DNA of 32,763 nt. Source: Myxococcales bacterium (lineage in GTDB: Bacteria; Myxococcota_A; UBA9160; UBA4427). The translations under genes and the position numbers were made by a program. This document shows, in pieces, positions 17,084 through 25,148 of the stretch. How positions within the stretch are numbered: the stretch's first letter is position 1; every line of letters begins with the position of its first letter. The notes under the pieces were generated by a model that did no database searches, was not told where the DNA came from, and saw only the letters and a list, made by a program, of their open reading frames with translations. The DNA lies in the NCBI GenBank assembly GCA_012959865.1, contig DUCH01000130.1, forward strand, positions 742 through 33,504, written 5' to 3'.

Positions 17084-17490
17084 ATGCCTTTTGCGCCGGC
17101 CAAGCCGCGATCTCGTCGTCAAGGAGGGCAGATACCTGCAGTCCTGCAGTGAAGACGGGCCGAGGTGCCGAAACTCAAGAGAGCGTTTCGTCTCGAAAGA
17201 GCGACGAGATCGACCTTGATGCACCGCTGTCCCAAGGCTTCGCCGCAGTAGTCCGTTCCGCCGACGGCTTCACGTTTGGCGCTTGGCATTGATCGCAGTC
17301 GACGGCCCCGGCGCTGGCGACAGCACTTTCGACGAAGCGGCAGGGAGACACCGGCGAAACGGCGGGGAGCGGCGTGTGCCGAAGAGGCAACTCGTACGCA
17401 GGTTGCACCCTTTTTTTTCAGCCACAGCGTCTTTCCTTCCTGGTTGCAATTCGATCTGTATAGGATTGTTCGAAGAGGGAGAAGTGGAAA
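17084..17490. other. Gene-free stretch before the PEP-CTERM gene
   Basis: About 400 bases with no recognisable protein on either strand. The open frames here have no family features. A doubled CTGCAG (CTGCAGTCCTGCAG, near 17137-17150) and a T8 run near 17410 are the only notable patterns. It may hold the promoter of the PEP-CTERM gene; no clear -35/-10 pair was found. Confidence 0.5.
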
Positions 17491-18144
17491 ATGTCGTCCT
17501 TTTGCTCGTCGCAGCAAGGGCTTCTCAGCTTCGCGAGAAGTCTCGTTTTTGCTGTCATCGCAGTCGTGTTATTCGCCGCCGGAAGTAGCCAGGCAGGGAC
17601 TATTCTGCCCGGGCAGTACTTCCTCCTCGACCATCCCGATGGCACGATCTCACCGCCTCCCTACGGCCTGCGTCTGGATTACCTGGGAATAACTCTCAGC
17701 ACCGAGCTCAACGGCGCCAGCACCGTGCTTTCCTGGGACGGCGGCACCACCGCCACGATCAGCGGGACGCTGTGGAACAACCAGGCCGCGGAGATGTGGA
17801 GTGTCGACTACACCCTGACGGGCGTCTCCGCCGCCCCCGCGAACCTGGGCTTCTCCGCTGTGGCGGGAAGCGGGACCTTGACGGATGCCTCGCTGAACGT
17901 CATCGCGTTGACGGGTCTGCAGGGCGGTACGGGGTCGACTTTCGACTTCCTCGCCGACGGTCACCGCTTAGGATCCCATCCCGGTTACGGGGGTTCGCAA
18001 GCCGCCGTGGGTCGAGGTTGGTTGACCGGTGCGGGCACCAACGACTGGCTGGTTCTGGCGACGCCCGTTCCCGAGCCCGGCACGGCGCTCCTCTTCGGCC
18101 TGGGCCTCGCATTTCTCTCTAGCTCTTCCAGCCGACGTTCCTGA
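17491..18144 (+). CDS. PEP-CTERM sorting-domain protein
   Basis: A 217-residue exported protein. Residues ~13-36 are a signal peptide (ARSLVFAVIAVVLFAAGSSQAG). The middle is Gly/Ser/Thr-rich and beta-like, with no recognised catalytic domain. The C-terminus has the sorting signal VPEPGTALLFGLGLAFL followed by a Ser/Arg tail. Such proteins are cut by exosortase (EpsH/XrtA type) and linked to surface polysaccharide. No exosortase is in the window. GGGAGAAG lies upstream of the ATG. It is flanked by two repeat copies. Confidence 0.9.
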   Translation: MSSFCSSQQGLLSFARSLVFAVIAVVLFAAGSSQAGTILPGQYFLLDHPDGTISPPPYGLRLDYLGITLSTELNGASTVLSWDGGTTATISGTLWNNQAAEMWSVDYTLTGVSAAPANLGFSAVAGSGTLTDASLNVIALTGLQGGTGSTFDFLADGHRLGSHPGYGGSQAAVGRGWLTGAGTNDWLVLATPVPEPGTALLFGLGLAFLSSSSSRRS

Positions 18145-18149
18145 CGCTC

Positions 18150-18164
18150 CGGAGCCGGGCTCCG
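18150..18164 (+). terminator. Short GC hairpin after the PEP-CTERM gene
   Basis: CGGAGC-CGG-GCTCCG begins 6 bases after the stop. There is no T-run, so it is at best a weak terminator. A second dyad, AAAACG-CGA-CGTTTT, follows at 18212-18226. Confidence 0.3.
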
Positions 18165-18339
18165 ACCCGCTCACCAACGTCGCGTGCAGGACTCGGTGCG
18201 CCTGACGGCGGAAAACGCGACGTTTTACCCCGGCCAGCTACGCCGCATACGGTGGAATATCGCCCAGCAGCGCCCGCGCCCGGTGGCGCCACCCTGAGCG
18301 GGATGGGACGGGGCGCCGCCGGGCGCTAGCGTTTCTTCC

Positions 18340-18640
18340 ATGGCGGATCCCAAGAACAGGCCCACCGTTCCCTTTTCCGACCTCGAAAAAGGCGACCTGC
18401 TCGGCGAGTACAGCTACACACTGACCCCCGAGTTCGTCGACCGGCACCTTCGCGCCATCGACCAGGAACCCCTACCCCGACGCCTCCCTCGCACCCGCTT
18501 CCATCCTGTCGGCCGACGGCGTCAACCTCGCCGACCAGTTCTGGGATATCTCGTCGTCCGTCCACGCGGCCCAGCAGATCGAAATCGTCGAACTGCCCCG
18601 GATTGGCCCGCCACGGGGCTCCCCTAGGGATTTAACATAA
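18340..18640 (+). pseudogene. MaoC/hot-dog-like dehydratase remnant, frameshifted and cut by a repeat
   Basis: The frame from 18340 reads FSDLEKGDLLGEYSYTLTPE and FVDRHLRAIDQE. It then shifts by one base near 18470 and continues as YPDASLAPASILSADGVNLA and DQFWDISSSVHAAQQIEI. At about 18606 it runs into the head of repeat copy 5 and stops at the element's TAA (18638-18640). The pattern of a short charged strand, a tyrosine-rich strand, then PAS/S-A-G-V-N residues resembles a MaoC-like or acyl-dehydratase hot-dog domain. Only about half the expected length is present. Both a frameshift and a truncation make it nonfunctional. The family call is moderate. Confidence 0.55.
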
Positions 18641-18692
18641 CGCCCAGGCTCGGACGTTGTGCCAGAAGGCAGCTTGAATGTCCTATACCCCA
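18607..18692 (+). repeat. Head-tail element copy 5 (reference copy)
   Basis: A full 86-base copy. The head is CCGCCACGGGGCTCCCCTAG then GGATTTAACATAACGCCC. The loop AGGCTC separates two arms, CATAACGCCC and GGACGTTGTG, which pair over most of their length. A second small hairpin TGCC-AGAA-GGCA follows. The tail is GCTTGAATGTCCTATACCCC. In the head, CCCCTAGGG is also self-complementary. No coding sequence or transposase lies inside. Confidence 0.9.
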
Positions 18693-18746
18693 GTGCAAGC
18701 GAATGAACGACGAAGCCTTCACGTCGGTTTCCTGGAGTGATCTAAA

Positions 18747-19820
18747 ATGAAGCAGAAGGCCCCCTACATCTTTCACGGTCACGACGTGTCCTACTACTCG
18801 GGCAAGATTCGGCCGGCGTTTCCTCAGAAGAACCTGTGGGTGCGGGAAGTGCTGCCCGACATCCGCGAGATCAAGCGGCGCACCGGGATGGCCATGTTCC
18901 CCGCCGTGGTGACACCCGAAGATGAGCTCTGGCAGGACACCAGCGACATCCTGGATCGCCTGGAGGTGCTCCACCCGGAGCCGCCCCTCTATCCCACGAC
19001 GCCCGTGCAGCGAGTCGTGAGTTACCTCGTCGAACTCTACGGCGACGAAATTGGAAGTTTGCCCGCGATGCACTATCGGTGGAGCTTCGACAAAAGCGTC
19101 GAAAAGGTCGCAGTGGACTTCTCCACGCCGACGGGCGATCCCGAAGGCGGTCACGGCTTCGCCGAGAAGATGCGTGGCGCACTTCCCTTCCTGGGTATCA
19201 CGCCCGAAACCATTCCCGCGATCGAGGCGCACACCGCCGAGCTCTTGGACCGCCTGTCCCATCACTTCGCGTCTCATCGGTATCTGCTCGGAGATGCCAT
19301 GTCGCTTGCGGACTGCGGTCTGATGGGTCCGCTCTACGGCCATCTCTTCCGGGACGCCGTCCCGGAAAGGCTGCTCTACACCACAGCCTTCCACGTCTGC
19401 GCCTGGATCGAACGAATGAACCGCCCGCCTCGAGACCAAACCGGGTGGCTGGCGGGCGATGCCTTGCCGGAAACACTGCGGCCCGTCCTGGCCACCATGG
19501 CCGACGGCGTCCCAATGCTCGTGGCGGCCGTCGAGGCAATCGACGCCTTTGCACCGGGGCAGGCCGAAACGGGCGAGCCGATCCCGCGCGGATTCCCCGG
19601 GCTCGTGGCGCGCTACCGCGATGTCGAGTTCGTTGGGGCGGTGCGACCGTATACGCTGTGGATGGTGCAGCGAAGCCTCGACGCGTACCGATCCTTGACT
19701 GAGTCGGAGCGCGGACAGGTCGATACGGCTCTGGCGGGAACGGGCTGGGAGCCCTTGCTCCGCCTCGAACCGGTCCATCGAATCGAGCGGACGCCCTATC
19801 GGCTGGCCTGGGAGCAGTGA
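18747..19820 (+). CDS. Glutathione transferase-like protein with extended C-terminus
   Basis: A 357-residue protein. Residues ~1-85 look like a GST N-terminal domain (YIFHGHDVSYYSGKIRPAF, FPAVVTPEDELWQDTSDILD). Residues ~150-240 form a helical GST C-terminal domain with FASHRYLLGDAMSLADCGLM. About 110 further residues follow, with the odd GFPGLVARYRDVEF segment. The GST hallmark Pro and acidic-Ser pair is seen as FPAVVTPED and QDTSD. GGAG precedes the ATG, which starts 55 bases after repeat copy 5. Function is probably GST-like or structural; the substrate is unknown. Confidence 0.75.
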   Translation: MKQKAPYIFHGHDVSYYSGKIRPAFPQKNLWVREVLPDIREIKRRTGMAMFPAVVTPEDELWQDTSDILDRLEVLHPEPPLYPTTPVQRVVSYLVELYGDEIGSLPAMHYRWSFDKSVEKVAVDFSTPTGDPEGGHGFAEKMRGALPFLGITPETIPAIEAHTAELLDRLSHHFASHRYLLGDAMSLADCGLMGPLYGHLFRDAVPERLLYTTAFHVCAWIERMNRPPRDQTGWLAGDALPETLRPVLATMADGVPMLVAAVEAIDAFAPGQAETGEPIPRGFPGLVARYRDVEFVGAVRPYTLWMVQRSLDAYRSLTESERGQVDTALAGTGWEPLLRLEPVHRIERTPYRLAWEQ

Positions 19821-19936
19821 TCGGCTGATCGGTCGCGCACGCGGGGCACGCCGGCTTCCTTGAGCGCACGACGGGCGAAGCCAGCGGCTTGCAAGGAAGA
19901 GCGCATCGTCAGATGACAGAGCGATAGATCTGCGAG

Positions 19937-19950
19937 CACCATCGCTGGTG
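19937..19950. terminator. Hairpin in the gap between GST-like and sulfatase genes
   Basis: CACCA-TCGC-TGGTG, a perfect 5-bp stem with a tetraloop, without a T-run. The remaining gap (19821-20073) shows no gene. Confidence 0.3.
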
Positions 19951-20073
19951 ATTGATATCGACGGAGAACCCGACTACGAGTTTCCAGCACCCCCTAACAA
20001 CCCTTACAAAAGTGAGCACACCCGGTAGCAGAAAAATCCCATCCCTAACGGGCTCATGAACGAGGAACACCCG

Positions 20074-21765
20074 ATGAACAGGTTCGCCAAAATCACGAGC
20101 GCAGCGGCAGTGCTGCTCGCCCTCGTGGTCCCCATCGTCTGGATGAATCGTGCCGAGATCGTGCTCGGGATCATCGGGTTCGCCGTGCCGCGCGTGATGC
20201 CGGTCGGCCCAAACGTTCCGGTCGAGTGGCAGACGGGATCCGATCCATCGGGCCGAGCTCCAAGCCAACGGCCGCCGAATATCGTCCTCATCCTGGCCGA
20301 CGATCTGGGATGGAACGATCTCACCTTCGGCGGTGGTGGGGTCGCCGGTGGAACAGTTCCGACGCCACACATCGACTCTATCGCGGCAGAGGGCGCAAAC
20401 TTCGTGAATGGTTATGCCGCCAATGGCACTTGTGCGCCCTCTCGGGCCGCGCTCATGAGTGGCCGCTACGGCACGCGCTTCGGCTTCGAGTTCACCCCCA
20501 CCCCGCCCGGCATGACGACGATGATCGGCATGATGCGAGACCAGAGTGGCGAGGCGCTTCACCCGATTATTCCGGGCCAGGGCGACGCGTTCGGCGACTC
20601 GGTATTCACCCTCGGCATGCCCGCTTCAGAAATAACAATCGCAGAACTACTCAAGGGGCAGGGATACCACACAGCGCACATTGGCAAGTGGCACCTGGGT
20701 CGAACAGCCGGGATGACGGCCGAGACGCAAGGGTTCGATGAGAGTCTCTTGATGTCGAGTGGCCTCTATCTCCCCAAGGACGATCCAAATGTCGTGAGCG
20801 CCCGGCAGGACTTCGACCCAATCGACCGCTTCATCTGGCGCGTGCTTCAGTTCGCCTCTTCGTTCAACGGCGGAGAGCAGTTCAAACCATCGAAGTATCT
20901 GACAGACTACTACACGGAAGAAGCCGTCAAGGTCATCGAAGCCAACAGGGATCGCCCCTTCTTCCTCTACCTCGCGCACTGGGCGCCCCACACACCGCTC
21001 CAAGCAACAAAGAAAGACTACGACGCGCTCTCACACATTGAACTCCACCGGGAACGCGTCTATGCGGCGATGATTAGGTCCCTCGATCGCGGTGTGGGCC
21101 AGGTGCTGGACGCCCTGAAGGCAAACGGTCTCGAAGAGAACACGCTTGTGATCTTCACCTCCGACAACGGTGGTGCGGGCTATATTGGCCTTCCCGATGT
21201 CAACGCCCCTTTTCGGGGTTGGAAGATCACTCTCTTCGAAGGCGGAATCCACGTTCCCTACTTCATCAAATGGCCCGCAAAGATTCCGGCGGGCACGACG
21301 GTGACCCAGCCTGCCCACCACTTCGATGCGTATGCCACTGCAGCGGCAGCAGCAGGGGCCCCCATTCCGGACGACCGCAAGATCGACGGGGTCGACCTCG
21401 TCCCATTCACGAATGGCCAGGCACGGCATATGGGTCGAGAGGCCACCCACGAGCGCTTGTTCTGGCGAAGTGGGGCTTCACAGACGGCCCTCGTAGACGG
21501 GTGGAAACTCAATGTCAGCAAACCGGGTGAGGGACACGCGACAGGGAAGTGGCTGTTCAACTTACGAAACGATCCGACCGAGCAGAACAACCTGGCGCCT
21601 ACCCGCCCTCTAAAACTGGCGGAACTGGAGGCCGCCCTGGCTGCACATAATGCTGAGCAGGCGCCATCGATGTGGCCCAGCGCCATGTCATTCGCCGTGA
21701 CTATCGACAAGGACGGGAGCGTCGCCGAATCTCCGGACGATGAGTACATCTATTGGTCGAACTGA
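20074..21765 (+). CDS. Type I (formylglycine) sulfatase, membrane-anchored or exported
   Basis: A 563-residue sulfatase/alkaline-phosphatase-fold enzyme that cleaves sulfate esters. A hydrophobic N-terminal segment (TSAAAVLLALVVPIVWM) acts as a signal or anchor. Metal-binding ADDLGWND follows at ~75-82. The active-site signature CAPSRAALMSGRYG has Cys (~120), which must be converted to formylglycine. Later come HIGKWHLG, HWAPHTPL and TSDNGGAGYIGL. The start at 20074 is preferred to 20056 because GAGGA lies 7 bases upstream. No sulfatase-maturing enzyme is in the window. Substrate could be a sulfated steroid, polysaccharide or lipid. It stands alone, ending 55 bases before repeat copy 6. Confidence 0.92.
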   Translation: MNRFAKITSAAAVLLALVVPIVWMNRAEIVLGIIGFAVPRVMPVGPNVPVEWQTGSDPSGRAPSQRPPNIVLILADDLGWNDLTFGGGGVAGGTVPTPHIDSIAAEGANFVNGYAANGTCAPSRAALMSGRYGTRFGFEFTPTPPGMTTMIGMMRDQSGEALHPIIPGQGDAFGDSVFTLGMPASEITIAELLKGQGYHTAHIGKWHLGRTAGMTAETQGFDESLLMSSGLYLPKDDPNVVSARQDFDPIDRFIWRVLQFASSFNGGEQFKPSKYLTDYYTEEAVKVIEANRDRPFFLYLAHWAPHTPLQATKKDYDALSHIELHRERVYAAMIRSLDRGVGQVLDALKANGLEENTLVIFTSDNGGAGYIGLPDVNAPFRGWKITLFEGGIHVPYFIKWPAKIPAGTTVTQPAHHFDAYATAAAAAGAPIPDDRKIDGVDLVPFTNGQARHMGREATHERLFWRSGASQTALVDGWKLNVSKPGEGHATGKWLFNLRNDPTEQNNLAPTRPLKLAELEAALAAHNAEQAPSMWPSAMSFAVTIDKDGSVAESPDDEYIYWSN

Positions 21766-21820
21766 TCGCGAGATTGCTGCGCCCCGGAGAAATCACGAGA
21801 ACAACCGTATATTCTGATCG

Positions 21821-21905
21821 CCCGTCACGGGATCCCCTAGGGATTTAACATAATGCCCAGGCTCGGACGTTGTGCCGGAACCCAGCTTGAATGTCCTATA
21901 CCCCA
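21821..21905 (+). repeat. Head-tail element copy 6
   Basis: Nearly identical to copy 5. It starts CCCGTCACGGGATCCCCTAG and ends GAATGTCCTATACCCC. It carries GGAACCC where others have AGAAGGC, a variant shared with the ligase fragment. The bases before it (GTATATTCTGATCG) faintly resemble an inverted tail. It lies between two convergent genes and ends 8 bases before the stop of the gene at 21914. Confidence 0.9.
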
Positions 21906-21913
21906 CAATCACC

Positions 21914-22531
21914 CTAACCATCGATGGGGTAATGACAAATTTTCTGCGTGTGGGTCTCAATGCCGTCAATGAACGTAAAGATCATTTCTTCGCCACTCAG
22001 CCTGCGAGTAACCGTGTCAAACAAATCAAAGAGTCTGAAGACCATCACTCCATCATCATCAAAGTGAATCGCGGTGCTGAAGTTGTTGCAAGCTGGACCA
22101 ATGTCTCTTGCTCCATTTCTTAGTGTTCCATCTACGCGAAAATCATGGATCGTTCCGTATGCCGTCACCACCACCCGATTCCCGCATTGCTCTATACGTT
22201 CCAAATGACCGACACGCCCTGATATACCCAGCCAGAGCCCCCTCATGTCGACCACTCCTTTCGCTAACGGCTCAGTGCAATTGGCTAGAATTGGCATAGG
22301 CGTCCGTGAAAGACCACATCCTGGGGTGTATGCCTTGGGAATCTCATCAGCTGATTTTCCGGAACCGTCAAGCTCAGGCAAATTGCAATAATTGACCGTT
22401 TTTCCGTCCTGGAGAAAAATCTCCGGATCAGTCGTATCCAGAGGTCTTGGCGCGGCAAAGGCATACACCAGCAGACAAACGATCAAAACGAATAGCAACC
22501 CGCCAAGTGACAGCACCACACGTAATATCAT
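21914..22531 (-). CDS. Hypothetical single-pass membrane or exported protein
   Basis: A 205-residue protein. The N-terminus MILRVVLSLGGLLFVLIVCL is a clear transmembrane segment or uncleaved signal. The remainder is predicted outside, with several Cys (NYCNLPE, PGCGLS, NCTEP, EQCGN, PACNN, KICHY) that could form disulfides. Segment GLWLGISGRVGHLERIEQCG then RVVVTAYGTIHDFRVDGT suggests a beta-rich fold. No family was recognised. It is slightly less GC-rich than its neighbours. It runs leftward, downstream of the SDR at 22604 with about 70 bases between. Confidence 0.7.
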   Translation of the reverse strand: MILRVVLSLGGLLFVLIVCLLVYAFAAPRPLDTTDPEIFLQDGKTVNYCNLPELDGSGKSADEIPKAYTPGCGLSRTPMPILANCTEPLAKGVVDMRGLWLGISGRVGHLERIEQCGNRVVVTAYGTIHDFRVDGTLRNGARDIGPACNNFSTAIHFDDDGVMVFRLFDLFDTVTRRLSGEEMIFTFIDGIETHTQKICHYPIDG

Positions 22532-22603
22532 GTTTGACTCCGGCCTCTACTCTTGACTACAAGCTGGTGGCAATGCCGATCGCTTCCGTGAACAGTGTGC
22601 CTG

Positions 22604-23398
22604 TCAGGCCTCGCCCAGCAGGCGTCGGTAGAGGCGATTCATCCCGCCGATCCAGCGGTCGTAGTCGTTCGTCTTGCGGCGCATATATTCGAGCACCTCG
22701 GGATGCGTAAGAATGATGAATCGCTCTTCTGCGAGAGCTTCTACCACGATCTCGGCAAGCTCTTCGGGCTCCATCATTCCGTCCCCTGCGGCCGCGCTGG
22801 TGGCGAGGGTTCCCGCCTTCTCGCCCGGGGGAGGGGCGGTCATCGCCGTCCTGATGGCCTGGGGACAGAGCATCGAGACGCCGATTCCCTGGTGCTTGTA
22901 GGTCATGGCCACCCACTCGCCAAAACCGACCGCTGCATGCTTGCTCGTGCCGTAAGCGGCGCCGCCCAATTGGTTCAGCAGGCCGGCTGCCGAGGAAGTA
23001 TTCATCAGGTAACCCCCGCCTCGTTCGATCATGCGTGGTACCAAGTGGCGGGCCGCGTAGACATGTGACATGACGTTCACATCCCAGCTGATTTGCCACT
23101 CCTCGTTTGGTGATGCGAGGTCCATTCCGGCGCCGATACCCGCGTTGGAACAGAAAAGGTCGATCGGTCCGAAACGGGACTCGGTGTCTTCGATCAACTG
23201 CTCCACCGCGGCCTCGTCCGATACGTCGCAGCGCATCGCGGCCCCGCCCACGGATCTGGCTGTCTCCTTCGCACCGGCTTCGTTTATGTCAGCGGCAACG
23301 AGTTGACGTGCACCTTCGGCGTGAAAGCGATGGACGAGCGCACGGCCGATCCCGCTTGCCGCCCCCGTGACTACGATACATTTGTCTTGGATTTTCAT
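22604..23398 (-). CDS. Short-chain dehydrogenase/reductase
   Basis: A 264-residue classical SDR: VVTGAASGIG cofactor loop, CDVSD, SNAGIGAG, catalytic Ser in NTSSAAGL, YGTSK active site. The C-terminal region (FIILTHPEVLEYMRRKTNDY DRW) is typical of a large group of environmental SDRs. There is no good ribosome site: the region just upstream of the ATG is the tail of repeat copy 7 (23405-23492), so its native leader may have been replaced. Substrate unknown. Confidence 0.9.
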   Translation of the reverse strand: MKIQDKCIVVTGAASGIGRALVHRFHAEGARQLVAADINEAGAKETARSVGGAAMRCDVSDEAAVEQLIEDTESRFGPIDLFCSNAGIGAGMDLASPNEEWQISWDVNVMSHVYAARHLVPRMIERGGGYLMNTSSAAGLLNQLGGAAYGTSKHAAVGFGEWVAMTYKHQGIGVSMLCPQAIRTAMTAPPPGEKAGTLATSAAAGDGMMEPEELAEIVVEALAEERFIILTHPEVLEYMRRKTNDYDRWIGGMNRLYRRLLGEA

Positions 23399-23404
23399 GG
23401 CTGG

Positions 23405-23492
23405 AGGATAGTCCGTTTAAGCTGTCTTCTGGCACAACGTCCGAGCCTGGACGTTATGCTAAATCCCTATGGTATGGGGAGCCCTGTGGCGG
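23405..23492 (-). repeat. Head-tail element copy 7 (reverse orientation)
   Basis: On the minus strand it starts CCGCCACAGGGCTCCCC, then gains ATACCAT before AGGGATTTAGCATAACGTCC. Here the arms AACGTCC and GGACGTT are a perfect inverted repeat. The tail is diverged (CTTAAACGGACTATCCTCC). The head encodes the last codons and stop of the HAD gene; the tail ends six bases before the SDR start codon. Confidence 0.88.
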
Positions 23493-24216
23493 GATCGATC
23501 AACTCGTGAATGCTCTTGACTATTCTGTCCGGGACGACCTCACTTTCCCTGGGGAGTCCCCGTCCCAGGTAATCGTTCCAGATCGCATAAAAACCTAAAC
23601 GCTGAGGGACGCGTACTTCCCACTCGAGGTTGTCACCAACGATCCAGGACTCCCTCTCGGACACTCCGAGTTCGCGGGTGAGATGCAGGTAGACGTCGGG
23701 ATTCGGCTTCCCCTTCCCGAATTCGCCCTCGATCAATATGCAATCGAAGAAGCGGTCGAGTTGGTAGCTTTCGATCTTCCTTCTCTGGGTATCGGTCCCG
23801 CCGTTCGTGAGCAATGCCGTCTTGATCGGAGATTTCTTGAAGTATTCGAGTGTTTCAAGGGCGCCTTCGAAGGGAACCACCTCGGACTCGCGGCGCTCGT
23901 GATAGTGATTTGCCAGCTCGTTGGCGGCCTGATCATTGGGGCTCCCCAAGCTCCGAGCCGCCTCGCGAACGAATTGCTGGCGGGCCGCCCTCATATCCAA
24001 GCGTCCACGCCGATGCCGCTCCGGATCTCTCCAGAAGCGCTCCGAGATCGACTGAATCTCGTTGAAGAGATCCCGCGGCGCGAGCCCATCGAAATGGTGG
24101 CAATGCTCTTCGACGCAAGCACGCCATAGCTTCCGATAGTCACCACCTTCGTAGCGAAGAATAGTATCATCGAGATCGAAGAGAATGGCTGAAGGGCGCA
24201 TGGCTACTCGGCTCAT
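23467..24216 (-). CDS. HAD-superfamily hydrolase
   Basis: A 249-residue haloacid-dehalogenase-like phosphatase. Motif I is FDLDDT (nucleophile and acid Asp, ~residues 13-18), motif II TALLTNGG, motif III Lys in GKGKPNPDVYLHL, motif IV VGDNLEWEV. The cap resembles the YjjG/L-2-haloacid type. The last nine or so residues (DPATGLPIP) and the TAG stop come from repeat copy 7, so the original C-terminus has been replaced or extended. The ATG at 24216 overlaps the TGA of an upstream coding remnant (ATGA), suggesting former translational coupling. An alternative start is 24201. Confidence 0.9.
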   Translation of the reverse strand: MSRVAMRPSAILFDLDDTILRYEGGDYRKLWRACVEEHCHHFDGLAPRDLFNEIQSISERFWRDPERHRRGRLDMRAARQQFVREAARSLGSPNDQAANELANHYHERRESEVVPFEGALETLEYFKKSPIKTALLTNGGTDTQRRKIESYQLDRFFDCILIEGEFGKGKPNPDVYLHLTRELGVSERESWIVGDNLEWEVRVPQRLGFYAIWNDYLGRGLPRESEVVPDRIVKSIHELIDPATGLPIP

Positions 24217-24345
24217 GGTGAATCAGTCGGAGCACTTCCGCAATCAGAGCCGAAGAGGTGCCGCAGCTGCAGTGCCGAGAGCCGCGCCTCCATGGCCAGT
24301 CGGCTCAAGGCCTCATCCCGCAATCCCCGCAGAATTCGAATAGGA
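24213..24345 (-). pseudogene. 3' end of a broken gene upstream of the HAD hydrolase
   Basis: An open frame without a start reads RILRGLRDEALSRLAMEARL then SALQLRHLFGSDCG and ends in a TGA that overlaps the HAD start codon. The amphipathic helical character and codon usage look like genuine coding. It begins at the outer edge of repeat copy 8. It may be the end of the same small lipoprotein gene whose start lies on the other side of the repeat, or of a different gene. Not recognised. Confidence 0.45.
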
Positions 24346-24439
24346 GATAGGACATTCCCGTCACGGGATCCCCTAGGGATTTAACATAACGCCCAGGCTC
24401 GGCCGTTGTGCCAGAAGGCAGCTTGAATGTCCTATCCCC
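24346..24439 (+). repeat. Head-tail element copy 8 with outer inverted repeats
   Basis: The usual 83-base head-tail element (24357-24439) is preceded directly by GATAGGACATTC. This is the exact reverse complement of its own tail end GAATGTCCTATC. The whole unit is therefore bounded by 12-bp perfect inverted repeats, 94 bases end to end. It may be the most complete form of the element. The right arm of the central hairpin carries a G-to-C type change (GGCCGTT). Confidence 0.88.
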
Positions 24440-24519
24440 TGACAACCGACCAGCGCTCCGGCGAGACCGAACAACAACGAAACAACTCGTAGATTGATCG
24501 AGTGCCTCACGTGCACCAT
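24440..24519 (-). pseudogene. Lipoprotein gene start, cut by repeat copy 8
   Basis: An ATG at 24519 (AGGGA six bases upstream) encodes MVHVRHSINLRVVSLLFGLA then GALVGCQG, a textbook lipoprotein signal peptide with lipobox LVGC. Two codons after the Cys the frame enters the repeat and reads IGHSSCLLAQRPSLGVMLNP before a TAG in the repeat head (24373-24375). Either the gene is dead or it now makes a very short lipoprotein with a repeat-encoded tail. Confidence 0.6.
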
Positions 24520-25148
24520 TCGCATTCCCTTAGGCTCTAGTTTTCGCGTTTCCTTAGATCCCGCTACTCGGTGCAGGAGCCAGTGCGGACTGCGCGGGCG
24601 TCCGCTGATACTGAAAGAATGTCGGCTTATGGTGACTTCCTTGTTACGAATTTTTTCGGCCGATTCACAAGCGGTCGAGAATTCAAGTGATATCGGCTTT
24701 CTCCTTCGCTGCGTGGACGGCCCCCCAGCACTATGAAGCCATGGCGTGCTCCGCAAGCACACTAACTTGTTACGAAAGCCGGGGAAAACGATCCGCTTTG
24801 GTGTGAGCCTCAAAGATGTGGGGCCGGATTTCGACGCGGGCCGCTGCAACCTCAAGAACGATTTGCTCGATTCATCGATGAAGTGCAATATCCTCGACGC
24901 GATGGTGCTGAAGCGAGTTTTGGAGACTACAGCCACTCTGCCCAGCGTGCCGCCCTGCGCCGCCGCCAACCCGCCGCTCCCCTGATCGGGGCCCGGGGAC
25001 GCGCGCGGGCGATCCGCCTGCAAGCACCTCGACGCTTGACCGCGACGCCGAGAGGGCGCCACCGGGGACGCGAATCGCCCTACACCGAATGGGTTAAGCT
25101 TGGCCGCATTCGTTTTGAAGTGATTTCCGAGCGAGAGGCCGGGGGAAA
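24520..25148. other. Gene-free stretch between the lipoprotein start and YfhO-like gene
   Basis: About 630 bases in a divergent intergenic position. A long minus-strand frame crosses it, but its residues are Arg/Ser/Pro-rich and it runs antisense into the next gene, so it is not believed. Parts near 24640-24780 are less GC-rich than the surroundings. No promoter or RNA gene could be named. Confidence 0.45.

Noticed and set aside
18624-19778. A 384-codon minus-strand frame ending in the repeat-encoded tail
   Set aside because: It lies wholly antisense to the GST-like gene, a normal effect of high GC; no family features.
24150-24166. TAGTATCAT near 24155 as a further regulon site
   Set aside because: It is the coding sequence of the HAD motif FDLDDTIL and lies inside the gene, so the match is chance.
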